A DNA stretch of 47,816 nucleotides from a virus, in the IMG/VR virus record IMGVR_UViG_3300025483_000019, positions 1 through 47,816 of that record; one strand, given 5' to 3'. Numbering within the stretch: the first letter of the stretch is position 1; each line of letters begins with the position of its first letter. Position numbers and translations under genes: made by a program. The notes under the pieces are model-generated. The model did no database searches and was not told where the DNA came from. It saw only the letters and a program-made list of their open reading frames with translations. Shown one piece after another: positions 44,601 through 47,816 of this stretch.

Positions 44601-46213
44601 ATACTCTAATTGTCAATGAAGTTGATGGTAACTGGTTAGCAGGAAGCTCAAGTACATTTAATATTCTATCTTCGCAAGCGATAGCAACTCTTACACTTAC
44701 TGGCGTCACTGACACTTTTGAAGTAGGTGATGTTGTAACTGGTGGTACTTCTGCAGCAACAGGTGAAGTTGTTTCTTTCGATAGCGGCACTGGCGTTTTG
44801 GTACTCAACTATGTTTCTGCTCAATTCACAGCAACAGAAACAGTCTCAGAAGCTGGAGGAGGCACAGGTACTGCAGCATCAATTGTATATACTGGAGATA
44901 GCATCGGTAATTATTTGACATCTGCACCCACCTTTGGAGGTGATGAAAGAGAAGTCTTGGTTTACCATAGAAATCATGGTATGCATAGCAGGTCTAATAA
45001 TGTTAAAGTTGAAGGAATAGTTTCTGAAGTTTCATCAACTATTCTTAATAGTGCGTTGATTGTAGGTGCATCTTCAATTACTGTTGATGATGCTACTGCA
45101 TTCCATAAAACTATTAATGGTGCTGTAATCAGCGATTCTAATCCTGGTTACTTGAAGGTCAATGATGAGATTATCTCATATAGAGAAATTTCTGCTGATG
45201 GTAAGACTATTACTGTTGCTACTTCTGGTAGAGGACTTAATGATACTGCAGAAGTAGCACATACGGTTAACTCCGTAGTTGAATGTTATAATTTAGATGG
45301 CATACCATTGATAGAGTTGAATAAGACTCATACATCAATTTCATGTCCTTGGTTGGATACTTACATGTTACATACTACTAGTATTGCTAGTGGTGGTATC
45401 CGTAGTGGTGGTGATTTTGTTTTTGCTACTCAAAACGTGCAGTTTGAAACACTAACCCCAACAATATCTACACTAGACTTTCCTGAGACTGAGATTACTA
45501 CTAGAATTAATACTACCAGTGCAACTTCTATTGGTAACGGATCTACAATTCAGGATCAACCCTCATTTGTTAATGATGGGTCTTATGCTGATATTACCAT
45601 TAATAATCTTAATTTCTTCAGCAATCCTAGAATGGTTTGCTCTCAAATTAATGAAGATGCAAGACTAAGTGGTGCTAAATCACTAACTATGAAGATTGAT
45701 CTTTCTACAGAAAAATCCAATCTTTCTCCTCTGGTTGATTTGGACAGGTGCTCTTTGATTACGACATCAAATAGAATCAATCAGTGGCCTGGTGGTCCTG
45801 ATGCATATGGTCAGCAATCACAGATTGACACATCGCAAGATGTTTCCACACTACCTTTCGGTGATCAAAACGATGCGGTATACATCACTCGTCTTGCTAG
45901 ACTGATTAGAGAATCGAGATCTATTAGAGTCGATTTCCAAATGTCTCGTCCTCCTGAAGCAGAAATCAGAATCTACTACAGAGTATTTAACTCTGGCACT
46001 AATGATGATCTAAATTCTGTTGGTTGGACTTTAATGCCCGCACCACTACAATATGACTCTTCTCCCTCAGAAGAAATTCTTTGGAAAGATTATTACTATG
46101 AAGTAAGTGGTTTGAATTTTAATGCATTCCAACTTAAGATTGTTATGAGATCTTCAAATCAGGCAAGAGTCCCACTACTTGCTGACCTTCGAGCTATTGC
46201 ACTTGCAACATAA
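38648..46213 (+). CDS. DUF4815-type baseplate/fibre structural protein, 2521 aa
   Basis: Encodes 2,521 residues. The N-terminus (YYDDFDKDKNFYRVLFRPGF, then QARELSTMQSILQNQVE) is diagnostic of the DUF4815 family of T4-like cyanophage structural proteins. It occupies the position of T4 gp9/gp10, so a role in the baseplate periphery or fibre network is likely. Residues about 600-680 carry GxGY repeats (VGGSGYSD, VGGSGYSV). A degenerate EF-hand-type loop is at 409-420 (EVSGDGVVDAYQ). Modules of the form GKTSGAxGxV recur at several positions, for example near residues 505 and 978. The C-terminal third has the conserved DPLAQSFIVEEDGGMFLTGV beta-sandwich and the end segment with IYYRVFNSG. It overlaps gp8 by one base and is followed by two small genes. 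Confidence 0.8.
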   Translation: MAQNTNLNVTPYYDDFDKDKNFYRVLFRPGFPIQARELSTMQSILQNQVENVGTHFFKDGAMVIPGQVGYDLNVSCILLQESFLGSDVETYRDQLDGSIIEGLTTGIKAKVLYSISAEDSERGYITIYVKYIDSGDTTSASGLNTFQLNEQLIANKEITFGSTLIEIGTPFAQLLPVNATSVGSSAYISDGVYFIRGHFVNVPSSYIILEQYSSNPSYRVGLDVLESIVTPEDDESLNDNAAGTSNYSAPGGHRFKISTQFTKRLISDEADKDFIELLRINQSTVESFVTRTAYSELEKSLARRTFEESGDYVIDTFTVTPREHLNDGFNNGVYQQGDTSRQGNPAAESKLAIEVSPGKAYIKGYRTEFISPQYVDVDKPRDFDSVQNGIINFNLGNFIKVYDIYGWPEVSGDGVVDAYQVMDLYDDWSANATTTPKSGANQIGRCRVVQMQKATTSSAATNPFGNQGVTAGVYDMWFYDAQMWTAINIANAVLPLTVGSRIKGKTSGAIGYIASTGNNTHYVYLEQVSGIFTNNEILEIDGRPIGTLEAAWSYQVSDARSAFGLNATNQIRFGCNLILNDARPIEASTINIDNTQGDVLTADTIVGGSGYSDATGVATTGGNGSNLTVDITTSAGAVTGVTVNVGGSGYSVDETITITGGGADATFDVASIANSNITGFRTRFDKDLRPGDVVTPTISNSEGNNTVRIKRVDPANIGTTSVNKRSTVAASDVIFNYDDQTAVTDTVLTVGTVADGDYSELVRLRPFIFQKDYQNGELSFDLPEDVMKSLADESFFVFRNFASKTVTSGSITFTLPETEAFGALSSDNYILTVISDGGDTTFSAGDNLDVDSLTDGGVLATSFGAGNQSFSISGLGQVASVSLTALVSKNTVSKKVKSAAKMQALKVIKTDNDVDVQKTGLTYSGLYGTRVQDGEVSFGLNDVYHVHAIYESYNSNDAAPPFITLTESIFFGSGTLVTGKTSGARGRVISFQNTTQKLFFVNLNDVNFINGEKIEGFDANNDPIDALVDDDEDSISLGSKVITDQFTLDPGQRTNYYDVSRLVRESGLVSPNRRLLVIFDYFIHEASGDYFSAESYTGIEFKDIPNYKLDGSIKFIRDQADFRPGIKELRNGSGTISAPYFVNCTTFDFNSRVFNTSGGSGASTIFDIMQVNSSFRSDYSWYLARIDKLYVSHSGDIKISKGVSGKYLIPPEDFPNAMLVATLEYKPYVFDPERDVIIKQELIRRYTMKDIGDLEQRLTHVEYYTSLSLLESQADNTKTYDENGFDRLKNGYVVDDFTDHTVGAVFSPDYKCSLDFREGQLRPQHFTTNVALQYNESESTNIVKAPGNVLTLPYNDLAVITQPYASRTENVNPFNVFTFIGRVDLQPASDDWIDIDRMPARVENIEGDFSAVSEDMQLDQDGFAPIQWGSWQTNWTGETVLSTTQTTSTSGTYGVGRQLGRAGHGQRRQGLFYLHDRTTFRVVNNQARQGIRTKIVPKIDRKSLGDTILSTSAIPWIRSRNIGFNVFRLKPRTRFYAFFDGVVVTNYMTPKVIEIIKNSSTDSRTNETPFVVGETVRGETSGCQLQVVAPNDGYTTNPYGKGTETLPETYASQTQYLNHNITAIAESVSPDYFGNMQVGEVLLGLTSGARAVVQDRRLLTDNVGNIQGTFFVPSPKNDANPRWATGTRNVRFTTSETNNSTPGTVDSSAQATYSAQGTLQTVQENILAVRNAEVVQDTVSEERVVESTRTEDRQIGWYDPLAQSFIVEEDGGMFLTGVDIYFQTKDTNIPISMQIRTMTNGYPTKTILPFSDVTINPDQVEISESAAIPTRFTFRAPVYIKSSIEYCFVLLSDSNEYKVWISRMGDVDVTGTRTISEQPYAGVLFKSQNASTWTADQYEDLKFTVFRADFTETQGTVTLNNTPQGRGNGGVHRLISNPIQTIKPKTTLVLPAGTTYAYSVGARLKQITTNAEATVLSFDPDTDPDTLIVNEVDGNWLAGSSSTFNILSSQAIATLTLTGVTDTFEVGDVVTGGTSAATGEVVSFDSGTGVLVLNYVSAQFTATETVSEAGGGTGTAASIVYTGDSIGNYLTSAPTFGGDEREVLVYHRNHGMHSRSNNVKVEGIVSEVSSTILNSALIVGASSITVDDATAFHKTINGAVISDSNPGYLKVNDEIISYREISADGKTITVATSGRGLNDTAEVAHTVNSVVECYNLDGIPLIELNKTHTSISCPWLDTYMLHTTSIASGGIRSGGDFVFATQNVQFETLTPTISTLDFPETEITTRINTTSATSIGNGSTIQDQPSFVNDGSYADITINNLNFFSNPRMVCSQINEDARLSGAKSLTMKIDLSTEKSNLSPLVDLDRCSLITTSNRINQWPGGPDAYGQQSQIDTSQDVSTLPFGDQNDAVYITRLARLIRESRSIRVDFQMSRPPEAEIRIYYRVFNSGTNDDLNSVGWTLMPAPLQYDSSPSEEILWKDYYYEVSGLNFNAFQLKIVMRSSNQARVPLLADLRAIALAT

Positions 46214-46215
46214 TT

Positions 46216-46461
46216 ATGGATGAATTAATTCCTGTAGATGGTAAAGAGGGATGGTATAGAGATCCCTCTTCTAATGCTATTATAAATGGCAACGCCTCTG
46301 AGTATGATAAATATATGGCGACCTTCAATGCTCGCCAGATCAAAAAGATTCAGGAAGAGTCTTTACAAAAAGAAGTTTCTGACTTAAAATCTGAAATGGG
46401 TGATATCAAATCACTTTTACTAACGTTAGTCCAAAATCAAGATAAACATTATGACAATTGA
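46216..46461 (+). CDS. Small coiled-coil protein, 81 aa
   Basis: Encodes 81 residues, beginning 2 bases after the DUF4815 stop. The first 35 residues (GKEGWYRDPSSNAIINGNAS) resemble a short motif common in small structural-operon proteins of marine myoviruses, with an aromatic and a DPSSNAI element. Residues 38-78 are a continuous charged heptad helix (KKIQEESLQKEVSDLKSEM and on). It may be a minor virion component or assembly factor. The next gene overlaps it by 11 bases, and both end at the terminator at 46676, so they close the wedge operon. Confidence 0.7.
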   Translation: MDELIPVDGKEGWYRDPSSNAIINGNASEYDKYMATFNARQIKKIQEESLQKEVSDLKSEMGDIKSLLLTLVQNQDKHYDN

Positions 46462-46672
46462 AAAAGTTTCTCAAGAAGAAATGCTTGGTCAATTCAAAGA
46501 GCGTTTTGCTAAGCTAGTTGAAGAGAATAAGCAGTTAGCAACAAAGATTAAAGAGAATGAAACCACTGCACTTAAACTTCAAGGTGCTATCGAAACTCTA
46601 GAATATTTTAATAAAGAAACTGTATCTGAAACTTCTGATGAAGAAACAGTTGACGAAGTAGAAGCAGAATGA
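46451..46672 (+). CDS. Acidic coiled-coil protein, 73 aa
   Basis: Encodes 73 residues. Residues 5-52 form an uninterrupted charged helix with heptad spacing (QFKERFAKLVEENKQLATK and LKLQGAIETLEYFNK). The last 18 residues are almost entirely acidic (SDEETVDEVEAE). No family is identified. It overlaps the 81-residue gene by 11 bases, and its stop is 3 bases before a strong terminator, so it is the last gene of the unit. The two neighbouring small helical proteins could pair with each other, which is a testable inference. Confidence 0.7.
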   Translation: MTIEKVSQEEMLGQFKERFAKLVEENKQLATKIKENETTALKLQGAIETLEYFNKETVSETSDEETVDEVEAE

Positions 46673-46675
46673 TGA

Positions 46676-46700
46676 GGGGGGACTTGTGTCCCCCCTTTTT
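46676..46700 (+). terminator. Rho-independent terminator
   Basis: GGGGGGAC (46676-46683) pairs perfectly with GTCCCCCC (46688-46695) across a 4-base loop, followed by five T (46696-46700). It is GC-pure in an AT-rich genome and ends the wedge operon just before the late promoter at 46706. Confidence 0.95.
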
Positions 46701-46705
46701 AATGG

Positions 46706-46713
46706 CATAAATA
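46706..46713 (+). promoter_or_regulatory. T4-type late promoter before the fibre gene
   Basis: CATAAATA lies 6 bases after the terminator and 36 bases before the ATG at 46750, the same spacing as at gp8. It starts a new late unit. Confidence 0.8.
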
Positions 46714-46749
46714 ACTCAGAAGCATTAACTGTACGGGTTGTCGTAAAAA

Positions 46750-47816
46750 ATGGCAAATAGAATTCAATTAAGGAGAGGTGGGGCTCAAGAATGGGCAAAC
46801 TCAAACCCGACTCTTGCTCAAGGGGAATTGGGCATTGAGCTCGATACAGGTCGTATCAAGATCGGTGATGGTGTTACCGCGTGGAACTCTCTTAGGTATG
46901 AAAGACCTATCGAATCCACTTCAAACACTGCAAATACTCTTGTGCAAAGAGATGCAGATGGTAACTTCTCTGCAGGCACAGTAACTTCTACATTAATTGG
47001 TAATGCTTCAACAGCGTCTAGACTTGCTTCAGTTAGACAGATTTCACTCTCAGAAGACTTAACTGGTAGTGGAGTTTTTGATGGATCTCAAAACCTGGCG
47101 ATTAATGCAACCTTACAGTTATTAAGCAATCTTCCTCATTATGATGGCACCAGCACTGCATCAGCGGAATATACTAAGGTTTTAGTTGATTCTAAAGGTA
47201 GAGTTATTAATGCCTCAAACCCAACTACTCTTGCTGCATATGGTTTAGATACAAGTATAGAAGGGACTGGTGCTCAACCATACGATAATGACCTTAAGTC
47301 TTTTGCTGATCTAAACTCAACTGGTTTTACTACTAGGTCTTCTCCTGGTAATATACAAACCAGAACTATTACAGGTACAGCAACTAGAATTGCTATTGCT
47401 GATGGCGGTGGTATTAATGGTAATCCTATCATTGATATGATTGTCACTGCTGTAGTTGATGGTGATTACAATACAGAATCTCTCACATCAGTTGATGCTC
47501 TTGGATCTAACGACGAACCATTTGGCACAGAAACTGTAAACGCAACGAAATTTACAGTAGATGGATATGGTAGACTAACAAGTGCAACAAACGTACCTAT
47601 TGCTACTGCTACCGAGGGTAGTAAGTATGCGGCATATGCAGCAGGTACAACATATGTTAGATATGATATTATTGAAGATAGTAGTAGAGTATATCAAGCA
47701 ATTACAGGAATTGCTGCAGGTGGTGGTGCTCCAACCCATACTGATGCTTCAGATGCTGGTGGATGGAGATACCTCGGTGCTGCATTAGTAGAGCAGAAAG
47801 GACTTGCTTCTTTCGC
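46750..47816 (+). CDS. Tail-fibre-like protein with Mtd-type N-terminus (partial)
   Basis: An ATG at 46750 opens a frame that remains open for 355 codons to the window end; the 3' part is missing. The N-terminus (RIQLRRGGAQEWANSNPTLA, then GELGIELDTGRIKIGDG) is the Mtd N-terminal-like module found on tail-fibre and receptor-binding proteins, which mediates trimer and baseplate attachment. Downstream are fibre-shaft-like segments (NASTASRLASVRQIS, ADLNSTGFTT) with a Thr/Gly/Asn-rich beta pattern, and a late YRWDIIED-like chitinase/carbohydrate-type segment (YVRYDIIEDSSRVYQAI). No ribosome-binding site is clear upstream, so the start is chosen from the motif match. Likely a host-recognition fibre. 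Confidence 0.8.
   Translation, partial: MANRIQLRRGGAQEWANSNPTLAQGELGIELDTGRIKIGDGVTAWNSLRYERPIESTSNTANTLVQRDADGNFSAGTVTSTLIGNASTASRLASVRQISLSEDLTGSGVFDGSQNLAINATLQLLSNLPHYDGTSTASAEYTKVLVDSKGRVINASNPTTLAAYGLDTSIEGTGAQPYDNDLKSFADLNSTGFTTRSSPGNIQTRTITGTATRIAIADGGGINGNPIIDMIVTAVVDGDYNTESLTSVDALGSNDEPFGTETVNATKFTVDGYGRLTSATNVPIATATEGSKYAAYAAGTTYVRYDIIEDSSRVYQAITGIAAGGGAPTHTDASDAGGWRYLGAALVEQKGLASF

Noticed and set aside
1-47816. Integrase, transposase, homing endonuclease or photosynthesis (psbA-type) gene
   Set aside because: None of the frames shows the corresponding motifs; the only metabolic-type gene seen is the 2OG-Fe(II) dioxygenase at 1527.

Overview
The window looks like part of the genome of a T4-like marine cyanophage (a myovirus of Synechococcus or Prochlorococcus). 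The reasons are: an AT-rich genome with every gene on the + strand; tightly packed genes with 1-bp TAATG overlaps; T4-type late promoters of the form NATAAATA; recognisable baseplate wedge proteins gp25, gp6, gp7 and gp8 in T4 order; a PAAR-like tip protein; a DUF4815 structural protein; and upstream a block of small cyanophage-type genes that includes a 2-oxoglutarate/Fe(II) oxygenase. No bacterial gene, integrase, transposase, tRNA or CRISPR array was seen.

Region 1 (1 to about 4640) is an accessory or early block of some 14 small genes, mostly of unknown function. It holds two near-consensus sigma70 promoters (2887-2915 and 3606-3634) and a small family of dispersed repeats (211, 578, 3148). 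It also holds three DnaA-box-like 9-mers arranged around a perfect 11-bp inverted repeat (2701-2746). Recognisable products are a DUF7249-like protein, the 2OG-Fe(II) dioxygenase, an AbrB/SpoVT-like 56-residue protein and a tiny single-span membrane protein.

Region 2 (4641-8053) encodes a Cys-rich 906-residue structural protein, a Cys-rich PAAR-like protein and a 45-residue basic protein. It ends at a strong intrinsic terminator. This is probably the tail-tip (central spike) part of the baseplate.

Region 3 (8066-46700) is the baseplate wedge operon: gp25, gp6, a giant 7,011-residue gp7-type protein (21 kb, one uninterrupted reading frame), a 408-residue and a 1,389-residue structural protein with cupredoxin-like domains, gp8, a 2,521-residue DUF4815 protein and two small coiled-coil proteins. 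A terminator closes the region. Late-promoter motifs stand before gp25, the 408-residue gene and gp8.

Region 4 (46706-end) has another late promoter and the start of a tail-fibre-like gene with an Mtd-type N-terminus, cut by the window edge.

The most unusual content is the modular expansion of the baseplate. The giant gp7 carries a YHYH-like domain, two different beta-propellers, two LamG-type domains, a carbohydrate-binding-like domain, a possible reelin-like domain, an EF-hand loop and about 25 copies of a GxGY beta-repeat. The GxGY repeat also occurs in four neighbouring proteins, including as an insertion inside gp8. Together these suggest a baseplate with built-in adhesive or sensing layers. 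Functional statements are from family recognition by eye; no database search was run.
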